From contig NZ_JBEWYP010000001.1 of the NCBI RefSeq assembly GCF_040566555.1, positions 124,001 through 188,000 on the forward strand: a stretch of 64,000 nt of DNA, read 5' to 3'. Numbering within the stretch: position 1 is the stretch's first letter; each line of letters opens with the position of its first letter. Below the pieces are notes generated by a model, which saw only the letters and a program-made list of their open reading frames with translations, made no database searches and was not told the origin of the DNA. This DNA is from Sediminicola sp040566555. GTDB taxonomy: Bacteria; Bacteroidota; Bacteroidia; Flavobacteriales; Flavobacteriaceae. A program made the translations under genes and the position numbers. This document shows, piece by piece, positions 7,999 to 15,962 of this stretch.

Positions 7999-8679
7999 TT
8001 ATTGTTTTACGTTTGTAGTAACCCAGGTCTTATAAACTGAAGTTCCCAATGCGTTTGTTGCTGTTGTGTTACCAATTACACTGTTTGGAATTTCTACTAC
8101 AATAGACATAGTGTTAGCTCCGGCAAATGTGTTCTCGGCTTCTGCAGATGTTTTAAACCCTCCTGGAGCCATTCCACCTATCACCGCGTTGAATTGGAAA
8201 AAGTCAAAGAAGAAAGCATCCTGTCTTGGTCCAGCAAACAATTTTACTCCGTTAGAAGTAGTTTCTGTAATGGCAGTAGCTCCTGAGATTTCAACATCGC
8301 CTAAAGGTGAGTCAACCAATACTTGACTGTCCAATCCTGTTTGACCAGGAGTAACAGGTCCAAAGAAATACATTCTACCATCTCTTGGAATGGCTTGGAT
8401 CACTTTATCCTCTACCAAATCCCCATCGGTATCAATGTTTATCTCCACCAATACATTTTCATCAAATTCCCCATAAGGCAACTCAGGCAATACACTTGAT
8501 TGAATATCTACGACAAAAACGGTGTTGTCTGAACCAACAGTAGGTTCAAATCCGTAAAAGTCTGCAATATCAGCAGTGGTACCTTTTGTTGAAGGTGCAT
8601 CAATGTGGTCGGCAGACACCAAAATAATACTAGCTACAGCTAATACTGCCAGGCCTAAATAAATTTTTGTTTTTTTCAT
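7999..8679 (-). CDS. DUF4331-family exported protein, N-terminal half type
   Basis: A 226-residue protein with a Sec signal peptide (MKKTKIYLGLAVLAVASIIL, cleavage near VSA-DH). The mature N-terminus DHIDAPSTKGTTADIADFYG is the classic beginning of DUF4331 proteins, and TDGDLVEDKVIQA and GPRQDAFFFDFFQFN are further family-like segments. It stops where the second half of a full-length DUF4331 protein would begin; that half is encoded by the next gene. First gene of the four-gene operon ending with the TonB receptor. The upstream 170 nt hold no recognisable promoter that I would defend. Confidence 0.8.
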   Translation of the reverse strand: MKKTKIYLGLAVLAVASIILVSADHIDAPSTKGTTADIADFYGFEPTVGSDNTVFVVDIQSSVLPELPYGEFDENVLVEINIDTDGDLVEDKVIQAIPRDGRMYFFGPVTPGQTGLDSQVLVDSPLGDVEISGATAITETTSNGVKLFAGPRQDAFFFDFFQFNAVIGGMAPGGFKTSAEAENTFAGANTMSIVVEIPNSVIGNTTATNALGTSVYKTWVTTNVKQ

Positions 8680-8853
8680 TACTCTTTGTTTTTAGATTTT
8701 GTTTCTGCCTTACCTACGCAACTAAGTTTGGGAGGGTTTGGTTTTATATGTTAATTATTTGTTAAGTAAATTTTAACCTTCATATATATTAAAGGACCAA
8801 AAATTATAAAGTCACATATTTTCCGTTAATTTGATCCTTTAAATAAATAGGTA

Positions 8854-10038
8854 ATGAATCCCTCTTCATCAGGTTGGATAGATAAGTTTGGATCACTAGT
8901 AAAGGATAAGCCGGATCTTTACACAAATTTTGATGCACTCTACAGCGATTTAAAAACCTGTGGTTTCATATATGGAATTAACATATCGGTCCCTGAATTC
9001 ATAGCAGCTGAACACAATCTTACAGAAGATGAGAATGCCAAAGTAAATCTCCTTACGGCTCTTTACTTTACCTATGCTTTTGAAAAAGAAAAGGTAGATT
9101 TTAAAGAATTTCTAGAATCCATTTTTAAGTTCTACCAACTCTTGGAAGTAAGTCAGATCTCCTTTCTGAACAAAATATTGACAGGAAAGAAAACCTCCTC
9201 CCAATTGGAAAAATTGATTGATTCCCGTGTTTATCTGGAGGATAATGTAATTAGTAAGACCTTTAATAGTATCATTACAAATTCTCTGCTTTTTATAGAT
9301 ACCCTTACATTTAAGAGATATTTACAAGGACATATCGATGTTAAAAAACACGCACAGGATTTAGAACATATTACCATAAATCTTACATATCACACCCTAA
9401 ATTCCAAGGAGAAAAATAAGAACGATGAACGATTGGCACAATTATTTGCCTCGTCCCTTTCGTTTATTGACGGACAAAAAAATAATTTCGATGGGGCTTA
9501 TAGGGATCAACTTAACAGTCAATTTTCAGTACAGGAAAATCAGTATTTTTTAGATGTTTCCTGCCTTACAGTTTGGGAAGATTTTTCACTTGAATACAAG
9601 GAATCCATCTTCATTTATGGCATCGGAAAAGACCTTGGATTTGACCATGGAAATATTGCAGAATCCTTGGAAGATGTCACCACTTTTTTCCAGTTAAATG
9701 CCAACAAAGTTCCTCATTTAAAAGACCACAATTTGGCCGTACAATTTTACGAAAGCATGTCTAAAATTGTAAATAAATTAATCCTTAGAAACAGTAAAAG
9801 GTTACTTAAAGAACTGTCAGAAAGCAAAGAATTGGTAGCCCTTTTATCCAAATCTACCATGCGGGATCTAACACCTGAGGAAAAGAAAAAAGTACAAAAT
9901 CAGCTCATCGATATTTTTAAAAGCATTCCTTCCCTCGCCATTTTCATACTCCCTGGAGGGGCTGTTTTGTTGCCAATTTTTATTAAATTGATCCCCAAAC
10001 TCCTACCGTCCGCTTTTGATGAAAACAGGATCGATTAG
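8854..10038 (+). CDS. LETM1-related protein
   Basis: A 394-residue protein, mostly alpha-helical, whose C-terminal ~60 residues (MRDLTPEEKKKVQNQLID, then IPSLAIFILPGGAVLLPIFI) match the LETM1-like segment seen in flavobacterial proteins annotated as LETM1-related biofilm-associated proteins. The hydrophobic Pro/Gly-rich stretch near residue 370 could be a membrane segment. LETM1 in mitochondria is a cation/proton exchanger, but the similarity covers only this segment, so transport activity is not implied. Transcribed alone; the neighbouring DUF4331 operon is divergent. Confidence 0.75.
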   Translation: MNPSSSGWIDKFGSLVKDKPDLYTNFDALYSDLKTCGFIYGINISVPEFIAAEHNLTEDENAKVNLLTALYFTYAFEKEKVDFKEFLESIFKFYQLLEVSQISFLNKILTGKKTSSQLEKLIDSRVYLEDNVISKTFNSIITNSLLFIDTLTFKRYLQGHIDVKKHAQDLEHITINLTYHTLNSKEKNKNDERLAQLFASSLSFIDGQKNNFDGAYRDQLNSQFSVQENQYFLDVSCLTVWEDFSLEYKESIFIYGIGKDLGFDHGNIAESLEDVTTFFQLNANKVPHLKDHNLAVQFYESMSKIVNKLILRNSKRLLKELSESKELVALLSKSTMRDLTPEEKKKVQNQLIDIFKSIPSLAIFILPGGAVLLPIFIKLIPKLLPSAFDENRID

Positions 10039-10063
10039 AGGGTCAAAAAGCTTAATTTTCTCT

Positions 10064-10092
10064 ACTATAAGAAAATTCTATAGTGCTTTTTT
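10064..10092 (+). terminator. Terminator after the LETM1-related gene
   Basis: ACTATA...TATAGT arms with an inner GAA/TTC pairing, then GCTTTTTT. It lies between two convergent genes. Confidence 0.7.
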
Positions 10093-10132
10093 AATGGATT
10101 TAACATGTTCTATTCCAGATTATTAAATACCC

Positions 10133-10888
10133 TTATTCCAACCAAAACTTAAAATCCTTTACCCTCTCCCTACTTACGATGATTTCTTGTTCAGAAAACC
10201 GATTTAACTTGATTTGCAGCCTAGAATTGGTGTAGGAAATTATATCTTTAATGTGTTTGATATTGACATAGAATTTTCTGCTTACCCTGAAAAATTGTTT
10301 GGGCTCCAGCTCTTCGTTAAGATTGTCCAAGGTGGTATCCAATAAATAATTTCTACCTTCAATAGTTGCCGCGTAGGTTCCTTTGTTCTCACTGTAAAAA
10401 CATTCTATATCATCTGCATTTATAATTTTTAAATGCTGTCCGACATTCACTGTAAATCTCTTTTTATATTCCCGTTCCAATGGGTTCACCAACAACTTTT
10501 TTATATCCTCAAAATCGATGGCAATAGGCTGCTTATTAACACGTAGCGAACTGTACTTTTTTAGGGCACTTTCCAACTCTTCATCATCGATAGGTTTCAA
10601 TAAATAATCTATGCTATTTAACTTAAAAGCTTGGAGGGCATATTCATCATAAGCGGTAGTAAAAATAATGGCACTATGCACCTCAACTTCCTCAAAAATT
10701 TCGAAGGAAAGTCCGTCTGAAAGTTGAATGTCCAAAAAAATCAAATCGGGGTGGGGATTGTTTTTGAACCATAAAATAGATTCCTCAACAGAATGCAACA
10801 TCACGGTTACCTCAACATTTAAATCGGACAACAATCTTCCCAATCTTCTTGCCGCAGGTTTTTCATCTTCAATAATTATGGTATTCAT
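10133..10888 (-). CDS. LytTR-family response regulator
   Basis: A 251-residue regulator with a receiver domain (residues 1-120; acidic pocket E7/D8, phospho-acceptor D53 in LIFLDIQLSDG, Lys in YLLKPID) and a C-terminal LytTR DNA-binding domain (residues ~145-251; motif FFRVSRKFYVNIKHI). It is the last gene of an operon with a LytS-type histidine kinase and three 2TM-domain proteins and should be the kinase's partner. LytTR proteins bind direct repeats about two helical turns apart. Confidence 0.95.
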   Translation of the reverse strand: MNTIIIEDEKPAARRLGRLLSDLNVEVTVMLHSVEESILWFKNNPHPDLIFLDIQLSDGLSFEIFEEVEVHSAIIFTTAYDEYALQAFKLNSIDYLLKPIDDEELESALKKYSSLRVNKQPIAIDFEDIKKLLVNPLEREYKKRFTVNVGQHLKIINADDIECFYSENKGTYAATIEGRNYLLDTTLDNLNEELEPKQFFRVSRKFYVNIKHIKDIISYTNSRLQIKLNRFSEQEIIVSRERVKDFKFWLE

Positions 10889-10941
10889 TTAAAAAGGTAT
10901 ATGGTTGGTATAAATTGGTTCTAGAGATTAAAGGTACAATT

Positions 10942-11277
10942 TCAAATTCCTTGATTTTCCTTTTCCATGATTTTGTTAATTTGCCTTTCCTCCCACCTTT
11001 TTAAGAAGGGCAATTTCCATTGGAAAACAAAGAAGGCATGTGCTATTAAAAAGACACCCCAGATTAAAGGCGTCAACAAAACATTCCAATCAACCCAGTT
11101 TATGAATTCCTTATTTGTTAGTTCTTGAAAGATAGATGGCTTAGAGAAAAAGTATGCGACAACTAGCACGACATTTACGATTAAGAAGATCGATAGATGG
11201 GTGTAAAAGCTTTTTAGTTGTTCCAAACGCTTCTTTGCTTTTTGGAAACTTGTTGGGTATGTCTTGTCAGTTTTCAT
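10942..11277 (-). CDS. 2TM-domain membrane protein (first of three)
   Basis: A 111-residue protein with the 2TM-domain layout: a basic amphipathic start (KAKKRLEQLKSFYTHLSIFL), two hydrophobic spans (~30-48 and ~70-88) and the family ending LKRWEERQINKIMEKE. It abuts the next 2TM gene with no intergenic base: the stop codon of that gene ends at 11278. Its second span, PLIWGVFLIAHAFFVFQW, is the family's most conserved part. Role unknown; constant association with LytS/LytTR systems suggests a membrane input or modulator of the kinase. Confidence 0.85.
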   Translation of the reverse strand: MKTDKTYPTSFQKAKKRLEQLKSFYTHLSIFLIVNVVLVVAYFFSKPSIFQELTNKEFINWVDWNVLLTPLIWGVFLIAHAFFVFQWKLPFLKRWEERQINKIMEKENQGI

Positions 11278-11607
11278 CTACAGGTATTTTTTGGATTCAT
11301 TTTCTTCTTTCTCCATGTACTTTTTAATTTGACGTTCCTCCCAATCTTTACCGAAAAACGGATTAAAGGAAAATACTTTCATAGCATGAAAGGCAAGGCC
11401 AATTCCCCAAAAGATCCAAATAGCAAATGTCCCAAAGTCTAAAAATGCTTCTTCGAAGGTTTCCCCATTGTTCATATTCCTGATCACCTTGTTCACGGAA
11501 ATAAAGCTATTAATGGCTATATAAACTGTTAAATGAATATAAAATTCCTTAAGTTCCTTAATCCGTTGAAGGGCTCTTTCCTTTTTAATTAAATCTTTAT
11601 TTTCCAT
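11278..11607 (-). CDS. 2TM-domain membrane protein (second of three)
   Basis: A 109-residue paralogue of its neighbours, with RIKELKEFYIHLTVYIAINS as first span, IFWGIGLAFHAMKVFSFNPF as second and the ending FGKDWEERQIKKYMEKEE. Highly charged C-terminus. Immediately followed by the third 2TM gene in the transcript. Two hydrophobic spans predict both ends in the cytoplasm. Confidence 0.85.
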   Translation of the reverse strand: MENKDLIKKERALQRIKELKEFYIHLTVYIAINSFISVNKVIRNMNNGETFEEAFLDFGTFAIWIFWGIGLAFHAMKVFSFNPFFGKDWEERQIKKYMEKEENESKKYL

Positions 11608-11638
11608 TTTTATGTTTTTTATCTTCTTCGATACTTTA

Positions 11639-11941
11639 TTATTCCCATTTTCTTTGATTCTCCTCCTCCTTCATAAATTCCTCTATTTTACGCTGTTCCC
11701 AATTTTTTCCAAAGAGAAGATTGAACTGAAACACTTTCAAAGCTTGGAAAAACAGGCCTATGCCCCATCCAAAGGCTGCCCATAAAAACCAGGGATAACT
11801 CCATTCGTTAGTGTAGTAGTTAATGAAAGCCAAAAAGGAAATAAATACCGCATAAGAGATGAGATTAGAATAAAACTTCTTGATTTCCGCAACACGGTCC
11901 TTAGCTCTTAAGTACTTATTCTCTCTGTCTGATGATTCCAT
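11639..11941 (-). CDS. 2TM-domain membrane protein (third of three)
   Basis: A 100-residue 2TM protein (RVAEIKKFYSNLISYAVFIS ... FGWGIGLFFQALKVFQFNLL ... FGKNWEQRKIEEFMKEEE). It is closest in sequence to the 2TM domain fused to the kinase encoded just upstream, which suggests recent duplication within the operon. Confidence 0.85.
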   Translation of the reverse strand: MESSDRENKYLRAKDRVAEIKKFYSNLISYAVFISFLAFINYYTNEWSYPWFLWAAFGWGIGLFFQALKVFQFNLLFGKNWEQRKIEEFMKEEENQRKWE

Positions 11942-12079
11942 GATTATCGTTTTTTGTTTAATTAGGTTTCTTTATATAAAATTAATTCTTAAAGGCGATC
12001 TAAGTAAAATATCCTTACCCAACTGCATTTTTATTGGACTGAATTGTATTTCTCTCCCTTTGAATAATAACATAGGAAT

Positions 12080-13411
12080 CTAAAAATTATCGTCCTCCAT
12101 ATATTCCCTCATTTTGCGCTCCTCCCAACTTTTTCCAAATATGGGATTATAGCCATAGGCCTCCATGCCATGGGCAATTACTCCAAAACCCCAACCCAAA
12201 GCAGGGAAAATAACCCATGGAAAACTGGTGGTCCTATAATTGATATATACCAAAATGGGTATTACGATACAGTAGGAAACCAGGTTTCCGTAGAAGGACT
12301 TAATTGCTTCTACGCGTTCTTTTGCTTTTTGATAACGTTTATCGTCTATATAATTTTCTTGTGTTTGCATAATTGAAATTTGTTTAACCAGCATCGGGAG
12401 TTGCACGCTAAATTCTGATGCTGTCTTATTGATAATTACTTTTTTATCGGTCAAAATCTGATATCGCTGTTGTATGTTGTGCAACCCTACCCCACTGCTT
12501 TTCTTTACAACTTGCTTTTCCTGTAGATTGTTGCTGACACATAACATCCCATTACGCTCAAATACCTTAATGTGTAATGGCCTTTTTGAGGTTACCACAT
12601 TATGCTTCACCGCATTTTCCAGTAAAAGTTGTAAGGATAAGGGCACTATTTTGGCCTCTGGGTTATTGCTTTGATCGGGAATATGAAAAATAATACTGTC
12701 CTCAAATCTCATTTTCAACAATCTCACATACGTCCTGGCAAATTCCAATTCCTCATCTACCGTCACCAAATCCTTATTTTTCTGCTCAAGTACATACCTA
12801 TATACTTTAGAAAGTGAAGTGGTAAATTTTTGGGCCTGAACCGGGTCTTCTTCAATCAGGCTGGTCAATACATTTAAACTGTTGAACAAAAAATGTGGGT
12901 CCAATTGGTTCTTAAGGGCATCGAACTTTGCAGAAGCCGTACCGGCAATAATCTTCTGCTCCTTTACTTTATTTTCTTGTCTGTATCTGTAATAGAAAAA
13001 TGAATAGAAAATCAAGGTCAACACCAAGGCAATCAAAAAAGCAAGGTAGTAGAAAGTCAAATTTTCTGATGCCAAAAACACGGAGAGGGACATATTCCCA
13101 AACCCAACATTTATGACTATCCTCACCACTAATATGGCTAATACGGATATCACAATATTGCTGCAGAAACCAATGACCATATTTTTCAAAGTAAATAGAC
13201 CTGAGCCATATTTTTTACTGAGATAAATCCATATATATGCATTGGCGAGATAGATGGTCACCGCATAAACAATGGTATCCAAATATCCCTCAAATAGCTT
13301 CTCATCAAAAAATACAGAAGTACCTTTTACATAATAGCTTACCAATATTACAATGAAGATGGCATTGCCAATTATGAATCCTTTTCCCAATTCCTTAAAA
13401 AATCTAAGCAT
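12080..13411 (-). CDS. LytS-type sensor histidine kinase fused to a 2TM domain
   Basis: A 443-residue protein. Residues 1-140 hold four membrane helices; ~160-340 form a His_kinase/HATPase module with phospho-acceptor H173 (NQLDPHFLFNSLNVL), N box (LLLENAVKHN) and G box (SSGVGLHNIQQRY). Residues ~350-443 are a complete 2TM domain (RVEAIKSFYGNLVSYCIVIP ... FGKSWEERKMREYMEDD) like those encoded separately downstream. A Met at residue 348 would be a natural start for a separate 2TM protein, but no stop intervenes, so as sequenced this is a fusion. The kinase should phosphorylate the LytTR regulator at the operon's end. Confidence 0.92.
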   Translation of the reverse strand: MLRFFKELGKGFIIGNAIFIVILVSYYVKGTSVFFDEKLFEGYLDTIVYAVTIYLANAYIWIYLSKKYGSGLFTLKNMVIGFCSNIVISVLAILVVRIVINVGFGNMSLSVFLASENLTFYYLAFLIALVLTLIFYSFFYYRYRQENKVKEQKIIAGTASAKFDALKNQLDPHFLFNSLNVLTSLIEEDPVQAQKFTTSLSKVYRYVLEQKNKDLVTVDEELEFARTYVRLLKMRFEDSIIFHIPDQSNNPEAKIVPLSLQLLLENAVKHNVVTSKRPLHIKVFERNGMLCVSNNLQEKQVVKKSSGVGLHNIQQRYQILTDKKVIINKTASEFSVQLPMLVKQISIMQTQENYIDDKRYQKAKERVEAIKSFYGNLVSYCIVIPILVYINYRTTSFPWVIFPALGWGFGVIAHGMEAYGYNPIFGKSWEERKMREYMEDDNF

Positions 13412-13518
13412 GGTATTTATTTATAGTTTATTGAGCATATCCCAACCATTTTTAGGAAAATGGCTCTGAATTATTGCCCTGGTTAAAGTTAGCAAAAAGT
13501 TGAAAGGCACCATCTTGA

Positions 13519-13743
13519 TCAATTTTCTTCAATTCTTAAGTCTTGGTTTGCTTTTTCCAAATTAAAATCAAGCTTAGAGATTCTCTTTTTATTGATAGAA
13601 TTAATGCTGTTGATTGGCCCTATAGAATTAGGCCCTCCCAATGTTTGCTTGGATTGAGCCAAACTCCTATCATGTGTGCCGTCTTCTGCCCTTGCCATTA
13701 TGCTTATTATAAAAGCGGCAAGAATAAATGCTAGTTTTTGCAT
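13519..13743 (-). CDS. Small exported protein of unknown function
   Basis: A 74-residue product when started at ATG 13743, which yields a clean signal peptide (MQKLAFILAAFIISIMARA, cleavage before EDG). A longer in-frame start at 13788 would spoil it. The mature part is polar with a short repetitive segment (NSIGPINSINSINKKR). It lies 107 nt upstream of the kinase operon on the same strand. I do not recognise a family. Confidence 0.6.
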   Translation of the reverse strand: MQKLAFILAAFIISIMARAEDGTHDRSLAQSKQTLGGPNSIGPINSINSINKKRISKLDFNLEKANQDLRIEEN

Positions 13744-14082
13744 ACCTGTGTTCTTTAAAATTTTTAAATCAAATTTGTGACAAACCAAGCAGGATTAATA
13801 AAAAGAAGTGCCGAACTGTAATTATTCGGGGATGGAAAGTTGTTTTGGTAGAAGATTGATGAATAACTAGGGCATATTAAAAAATGAAACCCCATAGCCC
13901 TAGTGTATATCCAACATTCCAACATTGAATAGACCTAAATATTTTTTCCGCGATTTAATGCCAGTAAATGGAAAATAGGATATCCCAGTGTAAGTAAAGA
14001 GCGGCAGCCTGTATCCTAAACTCTAGGAGACCATGCCCTGACATTTGAAACAACAAGGAATTTAACAGCCATAAAATTGCAA
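13744..14082. other. Intergenic stretch without a supported gene
   Basis: About 340 nt of A/T-rich DNA between the small exported protein and the hairpin downstream of the cytochrome gene. Short open frames are present on the minus strand but run through the terminator and have no coding character. Nothing else seen. Confidence 0.6.
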
Positions 14083-14116
14083 AAAAAACCAACCGAGAAT
14101 TTTCCGGTTGGTTTTT
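14083..14116 (-). terminator. Terminator downstream of the cytochrome c gene
   Basis: AAAACCAACCG/CGGTTGGTTTT stem with an 8-9 nt loop and A/T runs on both sides, so it could work in both directions. It lies about 100 nt beyond the cytochrome stop codon. Confidence 0.85.
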
Positions 14117-14212
14117 CACTTTATAAAAATTCTTAAATCTTGGCTTTCGCCTTTTTGTCAGGTCTTGGCAAATCCGCTTCAACGTATACGTCCTGCAGGA
14201 ACGGTTCTTTTC

Positions 14213-14800
14213 TCAGTTACCTGTAGGAGGTACAGGGCTAGGAACAACGTTTTCAATGGGATTTATGGTCTCGAGGTATTTGAAAATGGACTTCAGGTCG
14301 TCATCGGTCAACATCCTGTATTGCTGCCAAGGCATTGGAGGCAACAATGTTCGGCTGTTCATTATTCCCTTATACTTGCCTTCCTTTATTGAGGTCAGGA
14401 ATTGTTCTTCTGTCCAATTACCAATCCCAGTATTATCCGGGGTAAGATTTGCAGCAAATGAAGTCCCCCAGGGCCCAACCGCGGCGGTAAGCCCCATGTT
14501 AAACGCCAGATATCCCTTTACGTTGGATGGGTCTAGCGGTGGTAATTTTTCTGATGAAGGATGTCCGGACAAAAATAATTCCGGGTTAGGTTCTGGTCCG
14601 TTTTCGGTCATCATCTTAGGGGTATGACAATCCGTACAACCAATGGTATTGACAAGGTATTTGCCCCGTTCAACCGAAATGGAGGGTTCCTTCACCATAG
14701 CAATGTCCTTCCCTTCATTTAAAGGTTCTTCCTTGGATTTGATTTCATTACAGGCTCCCATTAAGAACAGGATGCCTAAAATTAAGACTACTCTTTTCAT
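14213..14800 (-). CDS. c-type cytochrome lipoprotein
   Basis: A 195-residue lipoprotein (ILFLMGACNE) with one heme-binding CTDCH motif near residue 55 and a likely axial methionine in LLPPMPWQQYRMLTDDD. The sequence resembles the monoheme domains of membrane-bound dehydrogenase cytochrome subunits and diheme cytochromes but carries only one CxxCH. It would carry electrons in the periplasm; the donor and acceptor are not encoded nearby. Two cysteines outside the motif are absent, so no second heme. Confidence 0.9.
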   Translation of the reverse strand: MKRVVLILGILFLMGACNEIKSKEEPLNEGKDIAMVKEPSISVERGKYLVNTIGCTDCHTPKMMTENGPEPNPELFLSGHPSSEKLPPLDPSNVKGYLAFNMGLTAAVGPWGTSFAANLTPDNTGIGNWTEEQFLTSIKEGKYKGIMNSRTLLPPMPWQQYRMLTDDDLKSIFKYLETINPIENVVPSPVPPTGN

Positions 14801-15420
14801 ATGTCTGGATTTAGATTACAACTGCTTCTTCGCCTAGCATATAATCCCACATAAGCTTTAAGGGACTATAACATTTGCGTACTACAAATCCTTCCGGTTT
14901 TTTTAGATTAACCTTGGAATTGCCCAATCTCCTCAAGGAGATTAATATAGGAGAACGTCTTTAGGGGGATGGAATTTATGAGAACCAAGCTGGGTCCTAA
15001 CGTAACACAGCTTTCGTCAACTGCTTGTGAAACAGCAAAAACCGTTTTGTTTCATTACATTAAATATAGAAAAAAACCGAATATGATTCTCGTAAATTTT
15101 CAACATTTAAAAAAACCTTTGATTGTCTATGTACATACATCACTTGGGGCGTAAATGTTAAAATATCAAGAGATGATAATTACTCATCTGAAAAGTCACA
15201 TTGGAAGAAATACCTGTAGTTCCCTATGTCTCCGCTTTGTGCAGTACACCAAATAATGGGTTCATTTGGCTCATCGAACAAACAAGGCCTCAAAAATTTA
15301 TAAAAAAACAAAGCGACTAGGAATTTCTTTTGGCAGGAAAAGAATGATTGTAAAGGTATCTGTTTGGGGGATGGTCACAAGAAGTTGGGTTCGGGATACA
15401 TTTCACAGGTTTATACAACT
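14801..15420. other. Gene-poor intergenic region with a possible gene remnant
   Basis: No complete gene is supported. On the minus strand 15275-15180 reads without a stop as a protein-like C-terminus (DEPNEPIIWCTAQSGDIGNY, then RYFFQCDFSDE and TAA), and the frame stays open upstream to about 15377, but there is no ATG. This may be the tail of a decayed gene. Plus-strand open frames here have no coding character. Confidence 0.4.
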
Positions 15421-15597
15421 AAAAAAGAGGATGTACCCCTACATCCTCTTTTTCAAAATAGTTTTCTTTTGAAGAAACTAAATTATAACCTACTTATGAT
15501 ACTGCTAAAGTATACCTTCTTACCTGTGTCCATGTGCTCAATCACATAAATAAGTAATACAATAAATAATCGATACTTTTATCCAAACACCTTATTC
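15421..15597. repeat. Intergenic direct repeat, copy 1
   Basis: A ~177-nt element that begins with a perfect hairpin AGAGGATGT/ACATCCTCT (loop ACCCCT) flanked by A and T runs, and continues with a conserved segment containing CCTACTTATGATACTGCTAA and CCTGTGTCCATGTGCTCA. Copy 2 follows about 100 nt later in the same orientation with over 80% identity by eye. The hairpin is a good bidirectional terminator. Read on the minus strand, each copy looks like a short transcript of ~170 nt ending in that terminator. Small open frames on both strands change amino acids freely between copies, so the element is probably not coding. Confidence 0.8.
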
Positions 15598-15697
15598 TCG
15601 ATATAAAGCTGCAATAAATCGCAACAAAATATTCCCCCAACAGCTTTGCAGACTATATTTACCTTACTTAATAATTCTTATTGGAATTGTTAAAAAC

Positions 15698-15878
15698 AAA
15701 AAAGAGGATGTACCCCTACATCCTCTTTTTTCAAAATAGAATTCTTTACTCGAAGAAACTAAATTTTTAACCTACTTATGATACTGCTAAAGTATATCTT
15801 CTTTCCTGTGTCCATGTGCTCATTCGCATAAATAAATGATACAATAAATAATCTATATCTAGTCTGCACATCTTATTC
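15698..15878. repeat. Intergenic direct repeat, copy 2
   Basis: Second copy of the element at 15421-15597, same orientation, starting with the identical 30-nt hairpin. Differences are mostly single-base changes plus a few 1-3 nt indels. It ends about 85 nt before the FAD-dependent oxidoreductase gene. The duplicated unit with its spacer is about 280 nt. Confidence 0.8.
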
Positions 15879-15962
15879 ACCAGGTAAATCTGTTTTTAAA
15901 TCAATTAGTAACCCAAGCTATTTTCATCTTCTTTATTATAAGAATTACCTTAATTTTGCACC

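Noticed and set aside
13955..14182. 75-codon minus-strand open frame
   Set aside because: Runs straight through the strong hairpin at 14083-14116 and has no recognisable features.
14133..14212. Short minus-strand reading FLQDVYVEADLPRPDKKAKA after the cytochrome gene
   Set aside because: Looks protein-like but has no start codon and a TAA directly before it; too short to call even as a remnant.
14969..15549. Plus-strand open frames in the gene-poor region
   Set aside because: No homology-like motifs, and one runs into the duplicated hairpin element whose copies differ without regard to this frame.
15421..15878. Small conserved peptides in the duplicated element (for example MDTGKK..YFSSIISRL on the minus strand)
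   Set aside because: Frames lack a consistent start in both copies and most differences between copies change amino acids, so coding is not supported.
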